Below are positions 27,147 to 35,671 of a DNA stretch of 64,000 nt, in pieces. How positions within the stretch are numbered: the stretch's first letter is position 1; every line of letters starts with the position of its first letter. The notes under the pieces are model-generated. The model did no database searches and had not been told where the DNA came from. It was given only the letters and a program-made list of their open reading frames with translations. Source of the DNA: Rhodospirillales bacterium (GTDB lineage Bacteria; Pseudomonadota; Alphaproteobacteria; Rhodospirillales; Casp-alpha2); NCBI GenBank assembly GCA_023145215.1, contig JAGLED010000020.1, positions 18,625 to 82,624 of the forward strand, written 5' to 3'. The position numbers and the translations under genes are program-made.

Positions 27147-27965
27147 ATGAAATTCGCACATGCCAACATCGGCGGATATAAATGGACCGCCAACCCGAAA
27201 GACCAATACATCGGTAAATCGCTGCTGACCTACGGCGAATGGTCGATGGGCGAGATCGACATTCTTTTACCGTTCGTCGCCACGACGGCGACGGTGGTCG
27301 AAGTCGGCGGCAACATCGGCGCGCATACGGTGCCGCTGGCCCGGCATTTGGCGAGCGGTCGGGTCATCACGTTCGAGCCGCAACGGCTGTGTTTCCAGAT
27401 GCTCTGCGCCAACTTGATCAACAACGGCTGCGTCAACGTCGGCGCCTACAACATGGCGGTCGGTGACAGGGCGGGCCGCGCGCAAGTGCCGGATCTGCAC
27501 CCGGATCAGGATTTTAACTTCGGCGGCATCGGCATCCGCCAGGACACGTTCGCGCCCATCCCCGATCCGGCGCTCGGTTGGACGCCCGTGGTGCGCCTCG
27601 ACGATATGCTCGGCGACTTCGTTATCGATCTCCTGAAATGCGATGCGGAAGGGATGGAGGCGACGGTGCTGAGGGGAGCGTCAGGCGTGATCGCGCGCGA
27701 TAAGCCGATCCTCTATCTGGAGGACGACCGTCAGGCGCTATCCCGGGAACTCTATGAGACCGTGCGCGGCTTCGGCTATGACGTCTGGTGGCATCCGGTG
27801 CCGCTCTATCGCCCCGGCAACCTGGCCGGCGTCGCCGAAAACGTCTTTGGTAACATCCATTCGCTGAGCCTGTTTTGCAGTCATCCCGACAATCCGGCAG
27901 TGCCGGACGGCCTTCGCAAGCTCGAATCCTTCGCCGATCACCCGGCGGCCGGAAAGGCGGGCTGA
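27147..27965 (+). CDS. FkbM-family methyltransferase
   Basis: A 272-residue SAM-dependent methyltransferase. Motif I is VVEVGGNIGAHTVPLAR (about residues 50-66) followed by VITFEPQRLCFQMLCANL, and the FkbM core continues with IDLLKCDAEGMEATVLRGA and PILYLEDD. FkbM enzymes usually O-methylate sugars or polyketides and often sit in surface-glycan loci. The next gene, 3 bp later, encodes a sulfotransferase-like protein, so the two may together decorate a carbohydrate. There are no glycosyltransferases nearby. Confidence 0.88.
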   Translation: MKFAHANIGGYKWTANPKDQYIGKSLLTYGEWSMGEIDILLPFVATTATVVEVGGNIGAHTVPLARHLASGRVITFEPQRLCFQMLCANLINNGCVNVGAYNMAVGDRAGRAQVPDLHPDQDFNFGGIGIRQDTFAPIPDPALGWTPVVRLDDMLGDFVIDLLKCDAEGMEATVLRGASGVIARDKPILYLEDDRQALSRELYETVRGFGYDVWWHPVPLYRPGNLAGVAENVFGNIHSLSLFCSHPDNPAVPDGLRKLESFADHPAAGKAG

Positions 27966-27968
27966 TCG

Positions 27969-28649
27969 ATGGTGATTTCGGACCGCTATAAGTATCTGTA
28001 TTTCGTGATCCCGAAATGCGGCTCGGCGACAGTCAGGCACGCCCTCGCACCCTTCACCGATATCGGTTATCCGGTCAGCAATTTCGAAGAACACGTGACG
28101 ATCCGAAGGTTCCTGATGAAGTACGACGAGGCCGGGCGCTTTCCCGGACACTTCAAGTTCACCTTCATCCGCAACCCCTATGACCGGCTCTATTCCGGGT
28201 ACCGCCAGGACATGCGCGCATCGACCCGTTGGAAGCAGTGGATTGCGGCCAAGAAGCCGATCTTCGACATCATCGGCGACGACTTCACCCGCTATCTGCT
28301 CGAATACGTCGCGCACGCGGATATCCGGAACGCCTGGGACTGGATTTGCTTCTGCCCGATGGTTGAATTCACGCACCTCGACGGAAAGCCGGCGCTCGAC
28401 TGGATCGGCCGGACGGAAACGCTGGACCGGGATCTTCAGGTGCTGGCGGGGAACCTCGGCATCACCTTGGGCGAGGTCGAATACCTCAACGTGAACGTTC
28501 CGCCCGACGCGGACAATCCGGAAACGCCCAAGTACCTTGACCACTACACCCACGATACGGTGGCGCTGGTGAACGATCTTTATGGCCACGACTTCGAGGC
28601 GTTCGGTTATCCGATGTTCGATCCGCGCGACTTCCCGAAGACGCTATAG
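27969..28649 (+). CDS. Sulfotransferase-family protein
   Basis: A 226-residue protein of the Sulfotransfer_2 type. It has the 5'-phosphosulfate loop (FVIPKCGSATVRHAL, residues about 12-26) and the 3'-phosphate motif (FIRNPYDRLYSGYR, about 66-79). These bind PAPS, and the enzyme moves sulfate onto a carbohydrate hydroxyl or similar acceptor. It starts 3 bp after the FkbM methyltransferase, implying one transcript and perhaps one substrate. There is no signal peptide or transmembrane anchor, so it is probably cytoplasmic. The acceptor is unknown. Confidence 0.85.
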   Translation: MVISDRYKYLYFVIPKCGSATVRHALAPFTDIGYPVSNFEEHVTIRRFLMKYDEAGRFPGHFKFTFIRNPYDRLYSGYRQDMRASTRWKQWIAAKKPIFDIIGDDFTRYLLEYVAHADIRNAWDWICFCPMVEFTHLDGKPALDWIGRTETLDRDLQVLAGNLGITLGEVEYLNVNVPPDADNPETPKYLDHYTHDTVALVNDLYGHDFEAFGYPMFDPRDFPKTL

Positions 28650-28747
28650 CCCGCACGACTTTGCCGCCGAACGACCTTTTCAAGCCGCCGCCCGATCCCT
28701 AGTATTTTCGAAACGCCGGGCCAACCGGCCATTGAATTGGATCAGGG

Positions 28748-30385
28748 ATGGAAACGTTCGATTACGTCATCGTCGGCGCGGGATCGGCAGGCAGCGTGCT
28801 CGCCAACCGGTTGGGCGAAGACCCCAATGTCAGTATCTGTGTGCTTGAGGCCGGCCCGCCGGACCTGAGCCCGTTCATCCATATCCCGGCCGGGTTCATC
28901 TACACCATCAAGGACCCGAAAGTGAACTGGCTGTACGGGACAGAGCCGACGGACTGGACCGCCGGCAGATCGGTGCCGGTCCCGCGTGGCAAGACGCTAG
29001 GCGGCTCCAGTTCCATTAACGGACATATATATACGCGCGGCAACCGGCTCGATTACGACAACTGGGCGCAGCGCGGCAACCGGGGCTGGGGCTACGCCGA
29101 CGTGTTGCCGTATTTCAAAAGGTCGGAGTGCCGGATCGGCGAAGGCGACGACACCTTCCGCGGCAGGGAAGGGCCGTTGAAAGTGACCGACATCGACTGG
29201 TCGCATCCGCTGACCGAAGCCTTCATCGAAGGGTGCCAGACCATCGGGATTCCGAAAGCCGAGGATTACAACGGCGCCAAGCAGGAGGGGGTTTCGTATT
29301 CTCAACGGACCATCGCCAATGGCCGGCGGATGTCGACGGCGCGCGCGTTCCTGCGTCCGGCGCAGAAGCGCGGCAACGTGAAAGTGATCACCAACGCGCA
29401 TGCGACGCGGATCATCCTCGAGAACAAGCGCGCCATGGGCGTTGCTTTCAATAAGGGTGGGCGTGGCGGCAAGCCGGATCAGGTCATGGCCCGGCGCGAG
29501 GTGATCCTGTCCGGTGGCACGATCAACTCGCCGCAGTTGCTGCAGCTTTCCGGGATCGGCGCACCGGATTTCCTGAAATCGCTTGGGATCGAGGTAAAGC
29601 ACGCATTACCGGGCGTCGGCGAGAACCTGCGCGATCACTACGCGCCGCGCTTCACGGCTCGGGTCAAGAACATCAAAACTCTCAATGAACGGACAAAAGG
29701 GCTCAATCTTCTGGGCGAGATCGCGCGCTGGGGGCTGACGCGCAAGGGCATTCTGTCGCTGAGCCCGACCGTGATCTATTGCTTCTGGCGTTCCAACCCG
29801 GGGATCGTGAACAACGACGTGCAGTTCACCTTCACGCCGGCGAGCTACAAGGAAGGCGTGCAGTCGGAACTGGACGATTTTCCCGGCATGACCATTGCGT
29901 CCTGGCAGCAACGCCCGGAAGCGAGCGGCTATGTCCGCGCGGTGTCCGCGGACCCGTTCGACAAACCTGTCATCAATCCGCGTTACCTTGAACACGAAAC
30001 CGACCGTCAGACGCTGATTGCCGCGATGAAGCTGGCGCGCCAGATGATCCTGACGGACCCGATGAAGCCGTATTTCGATCATTGGATATATCCGGCAGGC
30101 GATATTCAAACCGACGATGAGTATCTTCAGGTCGCGAAAGAGCGCGGCACCACCACGTTCCACCCGATGGGGACGTGCCGGATGGGGCCCCGCACCGATC
30201 CGACCGCGGTTGTCGACGACGAACTCAAGGTTTACGGGATCGAGGGGCTCAGGGTTGTCGATGCGTCGATCATGCCGATGATGCCGTCCGCCAATCTCAA
30301 CGCGCCGACCATCATGATCGCCGAGAAAGCATCCGACATGATCCGCGGGAAGGAACCGCCGGAGCCGGTGATTTTAAGGGATTAA
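28748..30385 (+). CDS. GMC-family FAD oxidoreductase (choline/alcohol dehydrogenase-like)
   Basis: A 545-residue flavoprotein. It has the N-terminal dinucleotide motif (YVIVGAGSAGSVLANRL), the GMC signature 1 (GKTLGGSSSINGHIYTRG), signature 2 (GGTINSPQLLQLSGIG) and the C-terminal active site (TTFHPMGTCRMG, then DASIMPMMPSANLNAP). The family oxidises alcohols such as choline or polyethylene glycol. Adjacent betaine genes (betB, betI) are absent, so choline is not supported by context. No signal peptide is seen. A long inverted repeat follows the stop and may act as a bidirectional terminator with the convergent DUF1028 gene. Confidence 0.9.
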   Translation: METFDYVIVGAGSAGSVLANRLGEDPNVSICVLEAGPPDLSPFIHIPAGFIYTIKDPKVNWLYGTEPTDWTAGRSVPVPRGKTLGGSSSINGHIYTRGNRLDYDNWAQRGNRGWGYADVLPYFKRSECRIGEGDDTFRGREGPLKVTDIDWSHPLTEAFIEGCQTIGIPKAEDYNGAKQEGVSYSQRTIANGRRMSTARAFLRPAQKRGNVKVITNAHATRIILENKRAMGVAFNKGGRGGKPDQVMARREVILSGGTINSPQLLQLSGIGAPDFLKSLGIEVKHALPGVGENLRDHYAPRFTARVKNIKTLNERTKGLNLLGEIARWGLTRKGILSLSPTVIYCFWRSNPGIVNNDVQFTFTPASYKEGVQSELDDFPGMTIASWQQRPEASGYVRAVSADPFDKPVINPRYLEHETDRQTLIAAMKLARQMILTDPMKPYFDHWIYPAGDIQTDDEYLQVAKERGTTTFHPMGTCRMGPRTDPTAVVDDELKVYGIEGLRVVDASIMPMMPSANLNAPTIMIAEKASDMIRGKEPPEPVILRD

Positions 30386-30403
30386 CTTCCACGCAAATGA
30401 CGC

Positions 30404-30491
30404 CGTCATCCTGAACTCGATTCAGGATCCATACCGTCCCGGCACGGTTTTGGAATGTATGCATGGACCCTGAATCGAGTTCAGAGTGACG
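30404..30491. repeat. Long inverted repeat (alphaproteobacterial intergenic palindrome)
   Basis: Two 29-base arms, 30404-30432 and 30463-30491, are inverted copies with three mismatches. Each carries a smaller palindrome of the CTGAACTCGATTCAGG type, with 30 bases between the arms. CGTCATCCTGAA...TTCAGGATCC elements are frequent between alphaproteobacterial genes. It sits between two convergent genes, where it could terminate both. Confidence 0.75.
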
Positions 30492-30503
30492 AGAACTATC
30501 TGT

Positions 30504-31187
30504 TTACTCATCCCCCGGCACGCCGTAACTCGGCGCGGTCGAGGGATCGAGGGCCCGGGTCACGTAATCGTCCATTTGCGGTTTGTACAGTTCCCAGATC
30601 TTCTGCAGCGCCGCGATGGGGCAGTCATCGGTCCAGTCGACGCGCAGATCGACGATCGGCCACGATACCCGGTCCACCACCTTGATCCCGGCGGAATGGA
30701 CCGGCCCCGCTTCCCCCCCGGCGTCGAGACCGGCGCGCAACACGTCCATCAACCGGTCGGCCAGATGCATGCCCGAGCTTTCGCTTTCTTCGAACGCATG
30801 AATCATGGATCGGGGCACCGATTTATCGGCCAGAAGGTTTCCCGCCGCAGCGGCGTTCTTGGTGACGGCTTCGCCCCACGTGCCGAGTGTGTGCTTGCCC
30901 GAATGTATCGCCGCATCGCCCGCGCGGTCGATCACCATGACTTGGCGATAGTCCATATGCTCGGTGCTGCTGAGGAGCGTTTCGATGGTTTCCAGCGCGT
31001 CCGCTTCGGCACGCAACAGGCCGAGTCCTCGCTTGCCCAGAGAAGGGTCGGTGATGTTCTGCGATGCGACGGCGCCGACACCGGCTTCCGCGAACGCACA
31101 GCGCGCGGCGACCGCCGGTGAAGACGATGTGACGGCAACCCCGAACATGCCGCTATTGCGGCACCTGGCGACGATGGAGAACGTCAT
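30504..31187 (-). CDS. DUF1028-family Ntn-hydrolase-like protein
   Basis: A 227-residue protein of the DUF1028 family. It is recognised from the start (MTFSIVARCRNSGMFGVAVTSSSPAV), then GVGAVASQNITDPSLGKRGL and the middle GDAAIHSGKHTLGTWGE. The fold resembles N-terminal nucleophile hydrolases such as the proteasome and GGT, but I know no reaction for the family. It is transcribed leftward, divergent from a GGT-family gene 165 bp away; two Ntn-type proteins side by side suggest a shared amide or peptide catabolic role. The 3' end faces the GMC gene across a long inverted repeat. Confidence 0.88.
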   Translation of the reverse strand: MTFSIVARCRNSGMFGVAVTSSSPAVAARCAFAEAGVGAVASQNITDPSLGKRGLGLLRAEADALETIETLLSSTEHMDYRQVMVIDRAGDAAIHSGKHTLGTWGEAVTKNAAAAGNLLADKSVPRSMIHAFEESESSGMHLADRLMDVLRAGLDAGGEAGPVHSAGIKVVDRVSWPIVDLRVDWTDDCPIAALQKIWELYKPQMDDYVTRALDPSTAPSYGVPGDE

Positions 31188-31352
31188 GTACTGCCCCCTG
31201 ATTTTTCCGGACCGGCTATAGGATCAACCAATCCCGGCCCTATCGTAAAGCAAGATATCGAGACATCGCGAATGGAGATGTAAGGCGGATCACATCTTGA
31301 TAACGGGGTGTTCGCTGCTAAAGATGACGCTGCATGAATTCCGGGAGGCAAG

Positions 31353-32933
31353 ATGCTCCATACCGCAACCGCGCTCGGCGGCATGATGACCGCTCCACAC
31401 CACCTCGCCACCGAAGCCGGGCTTCGGGTCCTGCGTGACGGCGGCAACGCCACCGAAGCGATGGTCGCGGCAGCCGCGGCGATTGCCGTCGTCTATCCGC
31501 ACATGAACGCCGTCGGTGGCGACGGCTTCTGGCTGATCGCCGAGCCGGGTGAAGCCCCGGTCGGGATCGACGCGGCGGGTTGGTCGGCGGCGATGGCGAC
31601 GCCGGATTTCTATGCGGAGCAAGGGCTGGATGCGATTCCGGCACGGGGACCCTTGGCGGCGTTGAACGTCGCGGGGACCATCGCCGGGTGGAAAACGGCG
31701 CTTGAGGTCGCGGGCGGCAACCTGCCGCTTGGCCGGCTTCTGGAAGATGCCGTGACGCACGCAACCAACGGCGTCCCCGTGACGCAGGGCCAGGAAGACC
31801 TGAGCCGGGAAAAATTCGACGAGTTGAAGGATGCGCCGGGCTTCGCCGAGACGTACCTGCCGGGCGGCGAGGTGCCTTCGGTCAATGATGTCATCAAGTT
31901 CCCGGCCTTGGCGGCGATGCTGAGCAGGCTTGCGGAAAAAGGCCTCGACGATTTTTACCGGGGCGAGACGGCCCGGAGCAACGCGGCGTATCTGGAAAGC
32001 GTCGGCAGCCCACTACGATTCGAGGATTTCTCGAAATTCGAGGCCAGGCGGGTGAAGGCGCTTTCGGTCCAGCTGTCGTCGGGGACGCTCTACAACATGC
32101 CGCCGCCGACGCAGGGTGTGAGCGCGTTAATGATCCTGGCGCTGTTCGACAGGCTGGGCGTGACGGAAGCCGAAGGGTTCGATCATATTCACGGTCTGGT
32201 CGAGGCGTCGAAGCAGGCGTTTATTTTACGCAATGCGCACGTCACCGATCCGAAGTTCATGCAAGACGATCCGAACGACTGGCTGCAGGGCGCGTTTCTG
32301 GACAAACTGGCGGCGAACATCGATCCGACGGCGGCGCTGGAATGGCCACAGCCGACGAAACCGGGCGACACCATCTGGATGGGATGTATCGACAGGAACG
32401 GTCAGGCGGTGTCGTTTATCCAGAGCGTCTATTGGGAGTTCGGCTCCGGCGTGACCAATCCCGAGACCGGCGTCCTGTTCCAGAACCGGGGCAACGGTTT
32501 CACGCTGGATCGGTCGCATCCGAATGTGCTGGCGCCGCGTAAACGGCCGTTCCACACCCTCAACCCGGCAATGGCGAAGCTGAATGACGGCCGCGTCCTG
32601 AGCTACGGCACCATGGGTGGCGAGGGCCAGCCGCAAACCCAGGCCGCCGTTTTCAGCCGTTACGTCATGTTCGGTCAGCCGTTGCAGCACGCGATCACCC
32701 AGCCGCGCTGGCTGTTGGGGCGCACCTGGGGCGAAGAGAGCACGACGCTCAAACTGGAAAGCCGTTTCGACCCGGGCCTGATCGATCAGTTGAAAGCGGC
32801 CGGCCACAACGTCGACGTGATGGAACCCTTCACGTCGATCATGGGGCATGCGGGCGCGGTCTGCCGCCATGAGAGCGGTCTGTTCGAAGGGGCGACCGAT
32901 CCGCGATCCGACGGCCGCGCCGCCGGTTTTTAG
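31353..32933 (+). CDS. Gamma-glutamyltransferase-family hydrolase, oxamate-amidohydrolase-like active site
   Basis: A 526-residue member of the GGT superfamily, self-processing Ntn hydrolases. The first half has the family start (GMMTAPHHLATEAGLRVLRDGGNATEAMVAAA). The nucleophile Thr should be in PGDTIWMGCIDRNG at about residue 340. Classical GGTs have TTHYS there, whereas GDT-hydrophobic-W is what I recall for HpxW-type oxamate amidohydrolases and relatives. The glycine loop near MGGEGQPQTQAAVF is present. No signal peptide is seen, whereas classical GGT is periplasmic. It is therefore probably an amidohydrolase on a small acid rather than a glutathione enzyme. It is divergent from DUF1028. 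Confidence 0.85.
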   Translation: MLHTATALGGMMTAPHHLATEAGLRVLRDGGNATEAMVAAAAAIAVVYPHMNAVGGDGFWLIAEPGEAPVGIDAAGWSAAMATPDFYAEQGLDAIPARGPLAALNVAGTIAGWKTALEVAGGNLPLGRLLEDAVTHATNGVPVTQGQEDLSREKFDELKDAPGFAETYLPGGEVPSVNDVIKFPALAAMLSRLAEKGLDDFYRGETARSNAAYLESVGSPLRFEDFSKFEARRVKALSVQLSSGTLYNMPPPTQGVSALMILALFDRLGVTEAEGFDHIHGLVEASKQAFILRNAHVTDPKFMQDDPNDWLQGAFLDKLAANIDPTAALEWPQPTKPGDTIWMGCIDRNGQAVSFIQSVYWEFGSGVTNPETGVLFQNRGNGFTLDRSHPNVLAPRKRPFHTLNPAMAKLNDGRVLSYGTMGGEGQPQTQAAVFSRYVMFGQPLQHAITQPRWLLGRTWGEESTTLKLESRFDPGLIDQLKAAGHNVDVMEPFTSIMGHAGAVCRHESGLFEGATDPRSDGRAAGF

Positions 32934-33035
32934 GAATTCTTCACCGCTCTTCCCATATGAAATAGAGTGCGCGGGATGTCCGGCTTCATACCGGACGCCG
33001 CGCGGTCATGGCTCGGGCAGAGGGGAGCAACGCCC

Positions 33036-34661
33036 ATGGGGAGGTTTTTCGCGTTTTACGGCGTCGGTATCGGCGTCGGCATCGGCATCCTGCTATTGGT
33101 TTTCGGTGTCGGCTTTGGCTGGTGGGTGTTGGCCGTCACCGGGCCGCTGACGCTGCTCGGGATTTACGATCTTCTGCAAGAGCGTCATACGCTCTGGCGC
33201 AACTATCCGATCATCTCACACATGCGGTGGCTGTTCGAGGGCATCCGCCCGGAAATACGGCAGTATCTGATCGAAAGCGACGCCGACGCCTTTCCGTTCA
33301 ACCGCGAGCAGCGCTCGCTCGTCTATCAACGCGCCAAGAACGAACTGCAGACCATTCCGTTCGGGACGCAACAGGACGTCTACAGCACCGGCTATACGTT
33401 CTTCAGTCATTCGATGTTGCCCGAACACGTCGATCCGAAATCGCTCCGCATCACCATCGGCGGGGAGGCGTGCAAGAAACCCTACAGTTGTTCGCTCTTC
33501 AATGTCTCGGCGATGAGCTTCGGCGCACTGAGCGCCAACGCCATCGCGGCGTTGAACCGTGGCGCGGCGATGGGCGGTTTCGCGCACGACACGGGCGAGG
33601 GCGGCATTTCCAAGTATCACCGCGAAAACAACGGCGACATCATCTGGGAGATCGGCTCCGGCTACTTCGGGTGCCGCACGAAAGACGGTCACTTCTGTGC
33701 CGACACCTTTAAGGAGAAAGCCGCCGACGGACAGATCAAGATGATCGAAATCAAGCTGTCGCAGGGTGCCAAGCCCGGCCACGGCGGCATGCTGCCGGGC
33801 GCGAAAGTGTCGGCAGAGATTGCCGAGGCGCGTGGCGTGCCGGTCGGCGTCGATTGTATTTCACCTGCCGCCCATTCGGCGTTTTCGACGCCGCTGGGGC
33901 TTGTCGACTTCATTCAGCAGCTTCGCGACCTGTCGGACGGCAAGCCGGTCGGCTTCAAGCTTTGCGTCGGTCACCGCCGCGAGTTCATGGCCATCGTCAA
34001 GGCGATGCTGGAACGGGACTGCTATCCGGACTTCATCGTCGTGGACGGGAAAGAAGGCGGTACCGGTGCCGCGCCGGTCGAGTTCTCGAACAGTCTGGGG
34101 CTGCCGCTTCGCGACGGCCTTCACTTCGTCAACATGACGTTGATCGGGGCGGGTATTCGTGACCGGATCAAGATCGGCGCCAGCGGCAAGATCGTGTCCG
34201 GCGCCGATATGGCGCGCGCGTTTGCGCTGGGGGCGGACTGGTGCAATTCGGCGCGCGGTTTCATGTTCTCGATCGGCTGTATCCAGGCGAGGGCGTGCCA
34301 CACCAACCGTTGCCCGACAGGGGTCGCGACCCAGGATCAGATGCGCCAGTCGGGTCTGCACGTCGGCGACAAGGCAAGGCGCGTCGCCAACTTCCACGGC
34401 AATACGCTTTTGGGGTTTGCCGAGATGCTGGGCGCGATGGGGCTGACGTCGCCAAAAGAAATCACGCTCAACATGATCAACTTCCGCGAACCGCACCTGA
34501 GCGGCGCGTCGATGCTGTCACTGGAATCGGGGCAGTTGCTCAGGGACGATTGTCCGGCGGAATATGCCATCCATTGGCAGCGTGCATCGGCGGAAACGTT
34601 CCGCCGCGTCGACAATGTCTCTCAGGCCAGGATCGACAACGTCACCGGTCACGCGTCGTAG
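33036..34661 (+). CDS. FMN-binding glutamate-synthase-family protein, membrane-anchored
   Basis: A 541-residue protein with one or two N-terminal membrane helices (residues about 5-45, glycine-rich), then a complete glutamate-synthase central/FMN domain. Visible are SAMSFGALSANAIAALNRGAA, GEGGISKYH, IKLSQGAKPGHGGMLPG, VDGKEGGTGAAPVEFSN and the 3Fe-4S cysteine cluster in CIQARACHTNRCPTGVATQ. It lacks the amidotransferase and C-terminal GXGXG domains of GltB, so it is one of the stand-alone family members of unknown substrate. I chose ATG 33036, behind GAGGGGAG; ATG 32976 would add 20 residues. Its 3' end overlaps the convergent DehI-like gene by 13 bp. Confidence 0.88.
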   Translation: MGRFFAFYGVGIGVGIGILLLVFGVGFGWWVLAVTGPLTLLGIYDLLQERHTLWRNYPIISHMRWLFEGIRPEIRQYLIESDADAFPFNREQRSLVYQRAKNELQTIPFGTQQDVYSTGYTFFSHSMLPEHVDPKSLRITIGGEACKKPYSCSLFNVSAMSFGALSANAIAALNRGAAMGGFAHDTGEGGISKYHRENNGDIIWEIGSGYFGCRTKDGHFCADTFKEKAADGQIKMIEIKLSQGAKPGHGGMLPGAKVSAEIAEARGVPVGVDCISPAAHSAFSTPLGLVDFIQQLRDLSDGKPVGFKLCVGHRREFMAIVKAMLERDCYPDFIVVDGKEGGTGAAPVEFSNSLGLPLRDGLHFVNMTLIGAGIRDRIKIGASGKIVSGADMARAFALGADWCNSARGFMFSIGCIQARACHTNRCPTGVATQDQMRQSGLHVGDKARRVANFHGNTLLGFAEMLGAMGLTSPKEITLNMINFREPHLSGASMLSLESGQLLRDDCPAEYAIHWQRASAETFRRVDNVSQARIDNVTGHAS

Positions 34662-35491
34662 ATCGGCAGTGACGCCCTGAGCGCCGTGCCGACCACGACG
34701 AGTTGGGGGATCGTATAAAGAAACGAATTGAGCGTGCGGACCATCCCGGCCGGGTCGTCCAGCTTTGGTGGTTGCGCGTGCCGGGCGCGGCTTGCGACAT
34801 CGTCGATCAGCGGACGCATGTTCGCGTTCAGACCGTTCATCCGCGCCTCGACCTCACCCTTTCGCATCGCCGACAGAAGACCGGGCGCCAGATGCATCAA
34901 GAAGTCCGGCCAGATCGCGAGGTGGCGGTAGAGCGTCGGGATCACCTGCGCGCTCGGGCTCGGGATCGCGGCCGACAGCGCCAGCACCGTTTGGCGGACA
35001 TGTACCGGCATCGCGTCCAGTTCGATGGGGGCGGGTAACTTGACGGGCGTGACGGCGGAGGCATTTGGAATCTTTGGCAGAGAAGGCGGATCTCCGGCCG
35101 TCCTTGCCGCCGGGTCGATCAAATCGCGGATCGCGGTGATCAGGCTCAGATTGACAGGGTTCATCCGGTTGTAGGTCGTCAGCATGGCGCCGATCATTTC
35201 CTGTCCCGCTTCATCGACGCCGGTCGCGCGCATCTCGTCCGCCGCGACCGTGGGCAGGAGCACCACGTCGGTGGCGCGGACAGCCTCCAGTGCGTGCGCC
35301 AGAACACGGCCGCTCTCCAGCTCCGGGCCGACCGTGTCCCACACCCATTCCAGTAATCCCGGGTAGACCGCGAAGTGCCGGTAGATCAGTGCCGGCGATC
35401 CGACCCCGGTCGTCTCCATGATCCGGTCGTAGATGGCCGCGATTTCGGGAGAGGCGTCGCGGACGGGGACTTCGGGAAGGGTTTCGGTCAT
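34649..35491 (-). CDS. DehI-like (group I haloacid dehalogenase family) protein
   Basis: A 280-residue, helical protein built from two related halves: GSPALIYRHFAVYPGLLEWVWDTVGP at about residues 31-56 is echoed by VIPTLYRHLAIWPDFLMHLAPGL near 180-205. This internal duplication is the hallmark of DehI-type 2-haloacid dehalogenases. Whether the catalytic Asp/Asn are kept cannot be judged without alignment, and many relatives are annotated only by similarity. It overlaps the end of the glutamate-synthase-like gene by 13 bp on the opposite strand and is divergent from the sulfur transporter at 35672. Confidence 0.72.
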   Translation of the reverse strand: MTETLPEVPVRDASPEIAAIYDRIMETTGVGSPALIYRHFAVYPGLLEWVWDTVGPELESGRVLAHALEAVRATDVVLLPTVAADEMRATGVDEAGQEMIGAMLTTYNRMNPVNLSLITAIRDLIDPAARTAGDPPSLPKIPNASAVTPVKLPAPIELDAMPVHVRQTVLALSAAIPSPSAQVIPTLYRHLAIWPDFLMHLAPGLLSAMRKGEVEARMNGLNANMRPLIDDVASRARHAQPPKLDDPAGMVRTLNSFLYTIPQLVVVGTALRASLPIYDA

Positions 35492-35611
35492 ATGGCAGGC
35501 TTTCTGAATTTCAACGCACGACTATTACACATGGCGCTGCGCGGCGCAGGATCAAGAATAAACAACATAAAAAAAATGTTAAAAAATGTATTTCACATTT
35601 GGAAAAGGTTT

Positions 35612-35633
35612 TATATTGCATTTTATGAATATA
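35612..35633. promoter_or_regulatory. AT-rich palindrome upstream of the YeeE/YedE transporter gene
   Basis: TATATT (35612-35617) and AATATA (35628-35633) are perfect 6-bp arms. The core reads ATTG-N8-GAAT, one base from the ATTC-N8-GAAT site I recall for SqrR/BigR repressors. It lies 39 bp before ATG 35672 in a very AT-rich divergent region. A second inverted repeat (AACAT/ATGTT, 35564-35580) lies upstream. It is a likely operator for the ArsR-type regulator at 48374. Confidence 0.6.
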
Positions 35634-35671
35634 TTTTGTAGAAAATGCCTCGAACGTTTGAAAGAGAGATC

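Noticed and set aside
28748..30385. Choline dehydrogenase betA for glycine betaine synthesis
   Set aside because: The GMC motifs fit many alcohol oxidoreductases, and betB, betI and betaine transport genes are absent.
30404..30491. CRISPR-like repeat or transposon end
   Set aside because: There are only two inverted arms, with no array of direct repeats, no cas genes and no transposase. It fits a REP-type intergenic palindrome.
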